DNA of 64,000 bases from Serratia marcescens subsp. marcescens ATCC 13880 (GTDB taxonomy: Bacteria > Pseudomonadota > Gammaproteobacteria > Enterobacterales > Enterobacteriaceae), in the NCBI RefSeq assembly GCF_017299535.1, contig NZ_CP071238.1:124001-188000 (forward strand), read 5' to 3'. Below are positions 1-8,128 of this stretch, one piece after another; positions within the stretch are counted from its first letter, which is position 1; each line of letters begins with the position of its first letter. A program made the translations under genes and the position numbers. Below the pieces are notes generated by a model that saw only the letters and a program-made list of their open reading frames with translations, made no database searches and was not told the origin of the DNA.

Positions 1-247
1 TTTTTTATGTTTGTTTGCTGTTTCTCACAGTCTGCGTAAATCCCCACTGGTTATATTGACGACACCCCAAACAGTTGGCAACTTGATAGCCTCAGGGGTA
101 AGAGCGAGAGTTGTTTGAGTGAATTCCACGCGCTCAGACGTCCCCGCCGCGATGCGTTCCATCCGGCATTCTCTTCTCGTACGCCTTCTGCCTTCGGGCG
201 CCGATCGCACAGGCCACGCAATAAAAAATACAGGCCTGGCGGCAATT

Positions 248-267
248 ACACACATCACATCACACAA
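248..267 (+). promoter_or_regulatory. CA-rich candidate GcvB sRNA target in the dppA leader
   Basis: This stretch lies immediately upstream of the dppA ribosome binding site (GGAG at 269-272) and is almost pure C and A with repeated ACACA/CATCACA units. In E. coli and Salmonella the G/U-rich R1 region of GcvB represses dppA by pairing with such a CA-rich element beside the Shine-Dalgarno. The motif is seen directly; its role here is inferred from that precedent. The rest of bases 1-247 shows no gene and no promoter that I can assign with confidence. Confidence 0.55.
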
Positions 268-280
268 TGGAGCACTAACG

Positions 281-1888
281 ATGACACGTTCCTTGGGTAA
301 ATCGGGGATTCTGAAATTCGGTATTGGGCTGATCGCGCTGACTGTGGCGGCCAGCGTACAGGCCAAGACGTTGGTTTACTGTTCTGAAGGTTCCCCGGAA
401 GGGTTCAACCCGCAACTGTTTACCTCCGGCACCACCTATGACGCCAGCTCGGTACCGATCTACAACCGGCTGGTCGAATTCAAGACCGGCACCACCGAAC
501 TGCAGCCGGGCCTGGCTGAGAAGTGGGACGTCAGCGAAGACGGCAAAACCTACACCTTCCACCTGCGCAAAGGCGTGAAGTGGCAGAGCAGCAAAGACTT
601 CAAACCGACGCGCGATTTCAACGCCGACGACGTGGTGTTCTCCTTTGAACGCCAGTTGGATGCGAACAACGCCTATCACAAAGTGTCGGGCGGCAGTTAC
701 GAATACTTTGAAGGCATGGACATGCCGAAGCTGATCGCCAAGATCGAAAAAGTGGACGACAACACCGTGCGCTTCGTGCTGAACCGCCCGGAGGCGCCGT
801 TCCTGGCTGACCTGGGCATGGACTTCGCGTCCATTCTGTCCGCCGAATACGCTGACGTGATGATGAAAGCCGGCACGCCGGAGAAAGTCGATCTGAACCC
901 GATCGGCACCGGCCCATTCCAGCTGCTGCAATACCAGAAAGACTCCAAGATCCTGTACAAGGCGTTCGACGGTTTCTGGGGCACCAAGCCGAAGATCGAT
1001 CGCCTGGTGTTTTCCATCACGCCTGACGCCTCCGTGCGCTACGCCAAACTGCAGAAAAACGAATGCCAGGTAATGCCGTACCCGAATCCGGCCGACATCG
1101 CCCGCATGAAACAAGACAAAGCCATCAACCTGCTGGAGAAACCGGGGCTGAACGTGGGCTATCTGTCGTTCAACACCGAGAAAAAACCGCTGGATAACGT
1201 GAAGGTGCGCCAGGCGTTGACCATGGCGGTCAACAAACAGGCGATCATCGACGCGGTTTATCAGGGCGCGGGTCAGGCGGCCAAGAACCTGATCCCGCCG
1301 ACCATGTGGGGCTATAACGACGCGGTGCAGGATTACGCTTACGATCCGGCCAAGGCGAAAGAGCTGCTGAAAGAAGCGGGCATGGCCGACGGTTTCAGCA
1401 TCGACATGTGGGCAATGCCGGTGCAACGTCCATACAACCCGAACGCGCGCCGCATGGCGGAAATGATCCAGGCCGACTGGGCCAAGATCGGCGTGAAAGC
1501 CAAAATCGTCACTTATGAGTGGGGTGAATACCTCAAGCGCGCCAAAGCGGGCGAGCACCAGACGGTGATGATGGGCTGGACCGGCGACAACGGGGATCCG
1601 GACAACTTCTTCGCCACGCTGTTCAGCTGCGCGGCGGCGAAAGACGGTTCCAACTACTCCCGCTGGTGCTACAAGCCGTTTGAAGATCTGATTCAACCGG
1701 CGCGCGCCGAATCCAACCACGACAAGCGCATCGAACTGTACAAGCAGGCGCAGGTGGTGATGCACGATCAGGCTCCGGCGCTGATTGTCGCACACTCCAC
1801 CGTGTACGAGCCTGTGCGTAAGGAAGTGAAAGGCTACGTCGTGGATCCGCTCGGTAAGCATCACTTCGAGAATGTCTCTGTAGACTGA
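281..1888 (+). CDS. dppA: Dipeptide/heme-binding periplasmic protein DppA
   Basis: Substrate-binding protein (SBP family 5) that captures dipeptides, and in E. coli also heme and 5-aminolevulinate, in the periplasm and delivers them to DppBCDF. The 535-residue product has the length of E. coli DppA. It starts with a signal peptide of about 27 residues (basic start, hydrophobic core, cleavage after VQA), and the mature protein begins KTLVYCSEGSPEGFNPQ, typical of DppA. The ATG at 281 has GGAG upstream. The same frame is open back to 119, but that would put 54 unlike residues before the signal peptide, so the longer start is rejected. It is first gene of the dpp operon, 170 bp ahead of dppB. 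Confidence 0.97.
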   Translation: MTRSLGKSGILKFGIGLIALTVAASVQAKTLVYCSEGSPEGFNPQLFTSGTTYDASSVPIYNRLVEFKTGTTELQPGLAEKWDVSEDGKTYTFHLRKGVKWQSSKDFKPTRDFNADDVVFSFERQLDANNAYHKVSGGSYEYFEGMDMPKLIAKIEKVDDNTVRFVLNRPEAPFLADLGMDFASILSAEYADVMMKAGTPEKVDLNPIGTGPFQLLQYQKDSKILYKAFDGFWGTKPKIDRLVFSITPDASVRYAKLQKNECQVMPYPNPADIARMKQDKAINLLEKPGLNVGYLSFNTEKKPLDNVKVRQALTMAVNKQAIIDAVYQGAGQAAKNLIPPTMWGYNDAVQDYAYDPAKAKELLKEAGMADGFSIDMWAMPVQRPYNPNARRMAEMIQADWAKIGVKAKIVTYEWGEYLKRAKAGEHQTVMMGWTGDNGDPDNFFATLFSCAAAKDGSNYSRWCYKPFEDLIQPARAESNHDKRIELYKQAQVVMHDQAPALIVAHSTVYEPVRKEVKGYVVDPLGKHHFENVSVD

Positions 1889-1902
1889 TTTCGACCGCTT
1901 TA

Positions 1903-1967
1903 CCGGAGACGCACGAATGGACTTGCAGGGGCGCAACAGGTTTGCGCCCCTGCTGACCAGTCTCCGG
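1903..1967 (+). other. Nested hairpin in the dppA-dppB intergenic region
   Basis: An outer perfect 8-bp stem (1903-1910 with 1960-1967) encloses a perfect 12-bp stem (1925-1936 with 1942-1953, 5-nt loop). No T-tract follows, so it is not a standard intrinsic terminator. Its place just after the binding-protein gene fits a 3'-end stabiliser or partial terminator that makes dppA mRNA more abundant than dppBCDF mRNA, a common arrangement in ABC importer operons. Structure is seen; function is inferred. Confidence 0.6.
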
Positions 1968-2058
1968 CGTATGGCCGTCGAATCGTTCAAAGGCATGTGA
2001 GCGTTAATAAGCCTGGCGGACGATGAGCTGCCGGGCATTGATACAGAGAGTTCGGGAT

Positions 2059-3078
2059 ATGTTGCAGTTCATACTCCGACGTTTGGGGTTAGTTATCCCA
2101 ACGTTTATCGGCATTACATTGCTGACTTTTGCATTCGTCCATATGATCCCCGGCGACCCGGTGACCATCATGGCCGGGGAACGCGGTATCTCCGCCGAGC
2201 GCCACGCGCAGCTGATGGCGGAAATGGGGCTGGACAAGCCGCTCTATCAACAATATTTCTCCTACGTGTCCAACGTGCTGCACGGCGATCTGGGCACCTC
2301 GCTTAAAAGCCGCATCTCCGTCTGGAGCGAGTTCGTTCCGCGCTTTCAGGCTACGCTGGAGCTGGGCATTTGCGCGATGATCTTCGCGGTGCTGGTAGGC
2401 ATCCCGGTCGGGGTGCTGGCGGCGGTCAAACGCGGCTCGATCTTCGACCACACCGCGGTGGGCATCTCGCTGACCGGCTATTCGATGCCGATTTTCTGGT
2501 GGGGCATGATGCTGATCATGCTGGTGTCGGTGCAGCTTAACCTGACGCCGGTGTCGGGGCGCATCAGCGACACGGTATTCCTCGACGACAGCCAGCCGCT
2601 GACCGGCTTCATGCTGATAGACACCCTGATCTGGGGCGAGCCGGGCGACTTCGTCGACGCGGTGATGCACATGATCCTGCCGGCCATCGTACTAGGCACC
2701 ATCCCGCTGGCGGTGATCGTGCGCATGACCCGTTCCTCGATGCTTGAAGTGTTGGGCGAAGACTATATCCGCACCGCGCGCGCCAAGGGCGTGAGCCGCA
2801 TGCGAGTGATCGTCGTCCACGCGCTGCGCAACGCGCTGCTGCCGGTGGTGACGGTGATCGGGCTGCAGGTCGGCACCATGCTGGCCGGCGCCATTCTGAC
2901 CGAAACCATCTTCTCCTGGCCGGGGCTGGGCCGCTGGCTGATCGACGCGCTGCAGCGCCGCGATTACCCGGTGGTGCAGGGCGGGGTGTTGCTGGTCGCC
3001 TGTATGATCATTCTGGTTAACCTGCTGGTAGACGTGCTCTACGGCGTGGTCAACCCGCGTATTCGCCACAAGAAATAA
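2059..3078 (+). CDS. dppB: Dipeptide ABC transporter permease DppB
   Basis: Inner-membrane permease of the dipeptide importer. The 339-residue product matches E. coli DppB in length and opens MLQFILRRLGLVIPTFIGI, the first transmembrane segment. A C-terminal half with the binding-protein-dependent transport permease (EAA-loop) pattern DYIRTARAKGVSRMRV lies around residues 235-250 and docks onto the ATPase subunits. The frame is open back to 2023, but ATG 2059 fits the family start. It pairs with DppC, whose gene begins 11 bp downstream. Identification is secure; substrate range is taken from the family. Confidence 0.96.
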   Translation: MLQFILRRLGLVIPTFIGITLLTFAFVHMIPGDPVTIMAGERGISAERHAQLMAEMGLDKPLYQQYFSYVSNVLHGDLGTSLKSRISVWSEFVPRFQATLELGICAMIFAVLVGIPVGVLAAVKRGSIFDHTAVGISLTGYSMPIFWWGMMLIMLVSVQLNLTPVSGRISDTVFLDDSQPLTGFMLIDTLIWGEPGDFVDAVMHMILPAIVLGTIPLAVIVRMTRSSMLEVLGEDYIRTARAKGVSRMRVIVVHALRNALLPVVTVIGLQVGTMLAGAILTETIFSWPGLGRWLIDALQRRDYPVVQGGVLLVACMIILVNLLVDVLYGVVNPRIRHKK

Positions 3079-3089
3079 GGGGCGCTCTC

Positions 3090-3992
3090 ATGTCTCAAAT
3101 CACTGAGTCTGCAGTTAAAGGTGCGCCGAAGCCGATGACCCCGTTTCAGGAGTTTTGGCACTATTTCAAGCGCAATAAAGGGGCCGTGGTCGGCCTGGTG
3201 TATATCGTTCTGATGCTGGTGATAGCGCTCGGCGCCGGCGTGCTGGCGCCGCATGCGCCGGCGGACCAGTTCCGCGACGCGCTGCTCAAGCCGCCGGTGT
3301 GGCAAGAAGGCGGCAGCTGGCAATATATCCTCGGCACCGACGACGTGGGCCGCGACGTGCTGTCGCGCCTGATGTACGGCGCACGGCTGTCGCTGTTGGT
3401 CGGCTGCCTGGTGGTGGTGCTGTCGCTGATCATGGGCGTGATATTCGGCCTGCTGGCCGGTTATTTCGGCGGCGTGGTGGACGCGATTATCATGCGCGTC
3501 GTCGACATCATGCTGGCTCTGCCGAGCCTGTTGCTGGCGCTGGTGCTGGTGGCGGTATTCGGGCCGTCGATCGTCAACGCCTCGCTGGCGCTGACCTTCG
3601 TCGCCCTGCCGCACTATGTGCGTCTGACGCGCGCGGCGGTGCTGGTGGAGGTCAACCGCGACTACGTCACGGCTTCACGGGTGGCGGGCGCCGGCGCGCT
3701 GCGCCAGATGTTCGTCAATATTCTGCCTAACTGCCTGGCGCCTTTGATCGTGCAGGCTTCTCTCGGTTTCTCGAACGCCATTCTGGATATGGCCGCTCTC
3801 GGCTTTCTGGGCATGGGCGCGCAGCCGCCGACGCCGGAGTGGGGCACCATGCTCTCCGACGTGCTGCAGTTCGCGCAAAGCGCCTGGTGGGTGGTGACCT
3901 TCCCCGGCGTGGCGATCCTGCTGACGGTGCTGGCATTCAACCTGATGGGGGACGGTTTGCGTGACGCTCTCGACCCCAAACTCAAGCAGTAA
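3090..3992 (+). CDS. dppC: Dipeptide ABC transporter permease DppC
   Basis: Second permease of the Dpp importer, 300 residues as in E. coli. It has a soluble N-terminal stretch of about 30 residues, a first membrane span ([20 protein letters not shown]), a periplasmic loop, and then a block of spans with the permease signature DYVTASRVAGAGALRQMFV, which contacts DppD/DppF. ATG at 3090 follows AAGGGGCG. Lies between dppB and dppD with short gaps, so it is part of one transcript. Confidence 0.96.
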   Translation: MSQITESAVKGAPKPMTPFQEFWHYFKRNKGAVVGLVYIVLMLVIALGAGVLAPHAPADQFRDALLKPPVWQEGGSWQYILGTDDVGRDVLSRLMYGARLSLLVGCLVVVLSLIMGVIFGLLAGYFGGVVDAIIMRVVDIMLALPSLLLALVLVAVFGPSIVNASLALTFVALPHYVRLTRAAVLVEVNRDYVTASRVAGAGALRQMFVNILPNCLAPLIVQASLGFSNAILDMAALGFLGMGAQPPTPEWGTMLSDVLQFAQSAWWVVTFPGVAILLTVLAFNLMGDGLRDALDPKLKQ

Positions 3993-4007
3993 CAGAGGAC
4001 GAGAGAG

Positions 4008-4988
4008 ATGGCGTTATTGAATGTAGACAAGCTTTCGGTGCACTTCGGTGACGAAGGCACCCCGTTCCGCGCGGTAGACCGCATCAGTTACAGCGTGGAG
4101 CAAGGTCAGGTGGTCGGCATCGTCGGTGAATCCGGCTCCGGCAAATCCGTCAGCTCGCTGGCGATCATGGGCCTGATCGATTTCCCCGGCAAGGTGATGG
4201 CCGACAAGCTGGAGTTCAACGGCCAGGATCTGCGCAAGATCTCCGAAAAAGAGCGCCGCCAGCTGGTGGGCTCCGAAGTGGCGATGATCTTCCAGGATCC
4301 GATGACCAGCCTGAACCCGTGCTATACCGTCGGTTACCAAATCATGGAGGCGCTGAAGGTGCATCAGGGCGGCAATCGCCGCACTCGCCGCCAGCGCGCT
4401 ATCGACCTGCTGACCCAGGTGGGCATCCCCGATCCGGCTTCGCGGCTGGACGTATACCCGCACCAGCTTTCCGGCGGCATGAGCCAGCGCGTGATGATCG
4501 CCATGGCCATCGCCTGTCGGCCGAAGCTGCTGATCGCCGACGAGCCGACGACCGCGCTCGACGTGACTATCCAGGCGCAGATCATCGAACTGCTGCTGGA
4601 CCTGCAACAGCGCGAAAACATGGCGCTGCTGCTGATCACTCACGATCTGGCGCTGGTGGCGGAAGCGGCGCATCACATCATCGTGATGTACGCCGGCCAG
4701 GTGGTGGAATCCGGCAAGGCGGCGGAGATTTTCCGCGCGCCGCGCCACCCGTACACCCAGGCGCTGCTGCGCGCGCTGCCGGAGTTCGCCGCCGACAAGG
4801 CGCGGCTGGCTTCGCTGCCGGGCGTGGTGCCGGGCAAATACGATCGCCCGACCGGCTGCCTGCTCAACCCGCGTTGTCCGTACGCCAACGAGCGCTGCCG
4901 TAACGAGGAGCCGGAACTGCGCAGCATTCCCGGCCGTCAGGTTAAATGTCACACACCGCTGGATGATGCGGGGAGGCCGACCGTATGA
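4008..4988 (+). CDS. dppD: Dipeptide ABC transporter ATP-binding protein DppD
   Basis: Cytoplasmic ATPase of the importer (326 residues, E. coli 327). Visible motifs are Walker A GESGSGKS near residue 45, the ABC signature LSGGMSQR near 160, Walker [13 protein letters not shown], and the H-loop THD. The C-terminal oligopeptide-transporter extension contains a Cys cluster ([14 protein letters not shown]) typical of the OppD/DppD family, in which such cysteines can bind an iron-sulfur cluster; binding here is inference. GAGAG precedes the ATG. Its stop overlaps the dppF start (ATGA), implying translational coupling. Confidence 0.96.
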   Translation: MALLNVDKLSVHFGDEGTPFRAVDRISYSVEQGQVVGIVGESGSGKSVSSLAIMGLIDFPGKVMADKLEFNGQDLRKISEKERRQLVGSEVAMIFQDPMTSLNPCYTVGYQIMEALKVHQGGNRRTRRQRAIDLLTQVGIPDPASRLDVYPHQLSGGMSQRVMIAMAIACRPKLLIADEPTTALDVTIQAQIIELLLDLQQRENMALLLITHDLALVAEAAHHIIVMYAGQVVESGKAAEIFRAPRHPYTQALLRALPEFAADKARLASLPGVVPGKYDRPTGCLLNPRCPYANERCRNEEPELRSIPGRQVKCHTPLDDAGRPTV

Positions 4989-5974
4989 GCCAGAATCAAC
5001 CTTTACTGCAGGCGATTGACCTGAAGAAGCATTACCCGGTGAAAAAGGGCCTGTTCGCGCCGGAGCGGCTGGTCAAGGCGCTCGACGGCGTTTCCTTCAC
5101 CCTGGAGCGCGGCAAAACGCTGGCGGTGGTCGGTGAGTCGGGCTGCGGCAAATCAACGCTCGGCCGCCTGCTGACGATGATTGAAGTGCCGACCGGCGGC
5201 GAGTTGTATTACCAGGGGCAGGATCTGCTGAAGCCGGACGTCTCGGCCGAGAAGCTGCGGCGCCAGAAGATCCAAATCGTGTTCCAGAATCCTTACGGAT
5301 CGCTCAACCCGCGCAAGAAGGTCGGGCAGATCCTCGAGGAGCCGCTGTTGATCAACACGTCTCTCAGCGCCGCCGAACGGCGGGAAAAAGCGCTGGAGAT
5401 GATGGCGAAGGTCGGCCTGAAGACCGAGCATTACGACCGCTACCCGCACATGTTCTCCGGCGGCCAGCGCCAGCGTATCGCTATCGCCCGCGGGCTGATG
5501 TTGAATCCGGACGTGGTGATCGCCGATGAACCGGTGTCGGCATTGGACGTGTCGGTGCGCGCGCAGGTGCTGAACCTGATGATGGATCTGCAGCAGGAGC
5601 TGGGGCTGTCCTATGTGTTCATCTCGCACGATCTGTCGGTGGTGGAACACATCGCCGACGAGGTGATGGTGATGTACCTCGGCCGCTGCGTGGAAAAGGG
5701 CAGCAAAGAGGCGATCTTCAACAACCCGCGTCATCCGTACACCCAGGCGCTGCTGTCGGCGACGCCGCGGTTGAACCCGGATATGCGCCGCGAGCGTATC
5801 AAGCTGACCGGCGAACTGCCCAGCCCGATGAATCCGCCGCCGGGCTGTGCGTTCAATGCCCGCTGCCGCCGCGCTTTCGGCACCTGCGTGCAGCTGCAGC
5901 CGCAGCTCAAACAGTACGGTGAGCAGATGGTGGCCTGCTTTGCGGTCGATCAGGACGAACATCCGGGGGCGTAA
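4985..5974 (+). CDS. dppF: Dipeptide ABC transporter ATP-binding protein DppF
   Basis: Second ATPase of the importer, forming a heterodimer with DppD. The 329-residue protein has Walker A GESGCGKS, signature FSGGQRQR, Walker [13 protein letters not shown], and the OppF-type C-terminal extension with Cys residues ([14 protein letters not shown]). Overlaps dppD by 4 nt (ATGA). It is last gene of the operon and is followed 27 bp later by a strong intrinsic terminator. Confidence 0.96.
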   Translation: MSQNQPLLQAIDLKKHYPVKKGLFAPERLVKALDGVSFTLERGKTLAVVGESGCGKSTLGRLLTMIEVPTGGELYYQGQDLLKPDVSAEKLRRQKIQIVFQNPYGSLNPRKKVGQILEEPLLINTSLSAAERREKALEMMAKVGLKTEHYDRYPHMFSGGQRQRIAIARGLMLNPDVVIADEPVSALDVSVRAQVLNLMMDLQQELGLSYVFISHDLSVVEHIADEVMVMYLGRCVEKGSKEAIFNNPRHPYTQALLSATPRLNPDMRRERIKLTGELPSPMNPPPGCAFNARCRRAFGTCVQLQPQLKQYGEQMVACFAVDQDEHPGA

Positions 5975-6001
5975 AGCGTCGAACGTCATCGCTTAAATTC
6001 A

Positions 6002-6026
6002 CGCCGGCATCACGCCGGCGTTTTTT
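6002..6026 (+). terminator. Intrinsic terminator of the dpp operon
   Basis: Perfect 7-bp GC-rich stem (6002-6008 with 6014-6020), 5-nt loop ATCAC, then six T residues. Confidence 0.9.
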
Positions 6027-6228
6027 ATTACTCAATCAAAGGGTTAATAATTAGAAAACTACCACAGTCCGCCATTTTAATTACCTCCCTAATTAAATGC
6101 TTGTAAGAGTTATTTTTCTAAGAATCTTCGTATGTTAATGGTTGTCGAATAATTGAATTTAGCGAATTGTTATTAATAACGTGAGGTTGGCCGATAAGCT
6201 TCGCTATATCTATTATAAAAGCCCTAAT
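6027..6228. other. AT-rich gap with no gene
   Basis: About 200 bp, markedly AT-rich against its GC-rich surroundings, between the convergent ends of dppF and bcsG. I see no ORF with a ribosome binding site and no convincing promoter. In E. coli the corresponding place holds yhjV and the ldrD toxin gene; neither is present here. Confidence 0.6.
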
Positions 6229-6254
6229 AAAAAAGCGCGCCGGCGGCGCGCTTT
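6229..6254 (-). terminator. Intrinsic terminator of bcsEFG
   Basis: Perfect 10-bp stem (6232-6241 with 6245-6254) with a 3-nt loop. On the minus strand it is followed by a T-tract (the A-run at 6229-6234). It lies 18 bp beyond the bcsG stop codon. Confidence 0.9.
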
Positions 6255-6272
6255 AGGTTGATGAGGCCGCGC

Positions 6273-7928
6273 TTATTGCGGATAAGGCACCCAATCGCCG
6301 CCGTTCAGGCGAATGTAAGGTTTCCCCTGATATTGCATCACGATGGCGTTGTCGTTTTCAGAGATGACCGGGGTCTGCGGCAGCCCCTGCGTCAGTGTCT
6401 GCCAATCGACGCTGGATTCGCTGAAGACCTTGCCGTCCACCAGGCGCGACACCAGTTCAGACAGCGCCAGATAGCTGCTCGGCGTTTTGATTTGCAGCGG
6501 GCCGCCCTGATGCGGCGCCTTCATGCCCACCAGTTTGATGCCGACCGGCGTATGGGTGATGTTCGGGCTCGGGATGTCGCGCAGGCCGGACATCTGCATC
6601 TTGTCGCCCACCAACGCCGCGCCGTGTTCCGGCACGATCACCACCACCACTTTGCGGCCGGATTTCTCCAGCTGATCGAGGAAAGTGTTCAACTGATCGA
6701 ACAGCTTCTGCGCGCGCGGCTGATAGTCGGCGCTTTTGTTGGAGCCGACGAAGCGGTTGCCGTCGTGCAGCGGGATGACGTTGAAGAAGGTGGCGGTGCG
6801 GCCGTCACCGCCTTTTTGCTGCTGATCCAGCCAGCGGGTCAGCAATTCGAGATCGTTATAAATCGGCTCACCGTCGAACGACGTCAGCTCGTTGCCGACG
6901 CCGGCCTGCGACATCAGCGGCGCCTGCATGCCGCCCTGTTCACGCAGTTCTTTCAGGAAGTTGCCGAACACCCCGGAGTGATCGAGCATCAGCTGTTCCT
7001 TGAAGCCGAGCTTCGCCAGGTTGTCGAACAGGTAACACTGCTGGTTCACCGGCTGATACAGATCGTGATGCGAAAGCTGGCCGCAGCTGGCGCGCAGCAG
7101 GCGGATGGCCGCCGGGCCGCTGTAGGCGGTGGCCGAGTTGAAGTTGTCGAACATGATGTCCATTTTCGACCACAGCGGATGATTCTGCAGGTTGACCGCG
7201 TCCATATCGGCCCAGGCCAGCGAACAGATGTTGATCACCAGCAGATCGAACGGCTGGGCGTCGGCGGGCAAGGCGGCCGGGAATGCGGTGGCGCGGCCTT
7301 TTTCCCGCTCGTAGAACTGGTTCAGGTAGGCCGTCAGGTTGGCGCTGGTCGGCGGCAGGCTGTCTGCCGGCGCCGCGTCCCCCGCCGCCGGCGCTGATGT
7401 GGCCGGGGTATTGGCGCCGCCGGCGGCCGCCGTGGAAGCGGCGGGCAGCAGTGAAACCGCCGGCCCGGCGATGTTGACGATATTGAGCCACGCCAGCGCC
7501 GCCACGGTGAACACCGTGACGCGCACCCACTGTGCGACGAACAGGTAGGCGATAAACAGCACGAAGGCCGCGCCGATCATCTGCCAGTTGATAAAGCGGT
7601 TGATCAGCTCCAGCAGATACTGGGCGCTGAAGCCGGCCAGCTGTGAGCCCTGGCTAAGGATGCTGTTGATGCCCGGCAGCCAGGTGTCGTGGTAGAACAA
7701 GGCGATGCCGATCGGGATGGCGAGGTAATGGCGCCAGCGATGCAGGCGTTGCGAAGGGATCGGCATCAGCAGAAACGCCATGAACACCAGGTTCGGCAGC
7801 GCGTGGAAATTCAGGTAGCCGAACCACAGCAGGGCGAATTGAGCCAGAAAGTAGAGGTTCCAGCCACCCAGCCCGCGCCAGTAGCGCCACAGAGCGTTAT
7901 CGGATTGCGTATTCGAGTTTCGAGTCAT
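6273..7928 (-). CDS. bcsG: Cellulose phosphoethanolamine transferase BcsG
   Basis: Inner-membrane enzyme that transfers phosphoethanolamine from phospholipid to nascent cellulose. The 551 residues comprise four or five N-terminal membrane spans (about 25-150), an Ala/Pro-rich linker (about 160-190), and a periplasmic alkaline-phosphatase-like domain. Residues matching the known E. coli active site are present at a constant 8-residue offset: Cys235 (NICS), Ser270 (AYSGPA) as nucleophile, and Glu434-His435 (VPEHGAALVG). The enzyme therefore looks active. ATG overlaps the bcsF stop (ATGA). It is last gene of bcsEFG, followed by an intrinsic terminator. Confidence 0.95.
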   Translation of the reverse strand: MTRNSNTQSDNALWRYWRGLGGWNLYFLAQFALLWFGYLNFHALPNLVFMAFLLMPIPSQRLHRWRHYLAIPIGIALFYHDTWLPGINSILSQGSQLAGFSAQYLLELINRFINWQMIGAAFVLFIAYLFVAQWVRVTVFTVAALAWLNIVNIAGPAVSLLPAASTAAAGGANTPATSAPAAGDAAPADSLPPTSANLTAYLNQFYEREKGRATAFPAALPADAQPFDLLVINICSLAWADMDAVNLQNHPLWSKMDIMFDNFNSATAYSGPAAIRLLRASCGQLSHHDLYQPVNQQCYLFDNLAKLGFKEQLMLDHSGVFGNFLKELREQGGMQAPLMSQAGVGNELTSFDGEPIYNDLELLTRWLDQQQKGGDGRTATFFNVIPLHDGNRFVGSNKSADYQPRAQKLFDQLNTFLDQLEKSGRKVVVVIVPEHGAALVGDKMQMSGLRDIPSPNITHTPVGIKLVGMKAPHQGGPLQIKTPSSYLALSELVSRLVDGKVFSESSVDWQTLTQGLPQTPVISENDNAIVMQYQGKPYIRLNGGDWVPYPQ

Positions 7929-8128
7929 GGCTGCTTCTTACGTTTAATCTGGGAGGAGGAGCCTGTGCGCACCCATAAACCGGCGGATTTCAAATAGCGC
8001 GGCGATAACAACAGGTTTTGCCAGTATTGACGCAAATGCGGAAAACGCCGGTGAAAGGCGTAGCCCAGCGGAATGAAGATCAGCGCGCACAGCAGGATCA
8101 GTTGCACGATGTCGTTAAGGTTCAGCAT
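7925..8128 (-). CDS. bcsF: Small cellulose-synthase membrane protein BcsF
   Basis: A 67-residue protein with one N-terminal membrane span (NDIVQLILLCALIFIPLGYA) and a basic cytoplasmic tail. In E. coli BcsF recruits BcsE to the membrane and is needed, with BcsG, for cellulose modification. The ATG at 8128 has a near-consensus AGGAGG 6 nt upstream; the frame stays open to 8335, but that extension overlaps bcsE antisense-free coding and has no such site. It overlaps bcsE by 14 nt and bcsG by 4 nt. Confidence 0.93.
   Translation of the reverse strand: MLNLNDIVQLILLCALIFIPLGYAFHRRFPHLRQYWQNLLLSPRYLKSAGLWVRTGSSSQIKRKKQP

Noticed and set aside
119..280. In-frame N-terminal extension of dppA
   Set aside because: It would place 54 residues before a complete signal peptide, and ATG 281 has a proper ribosome binding site and gives the exact family length.
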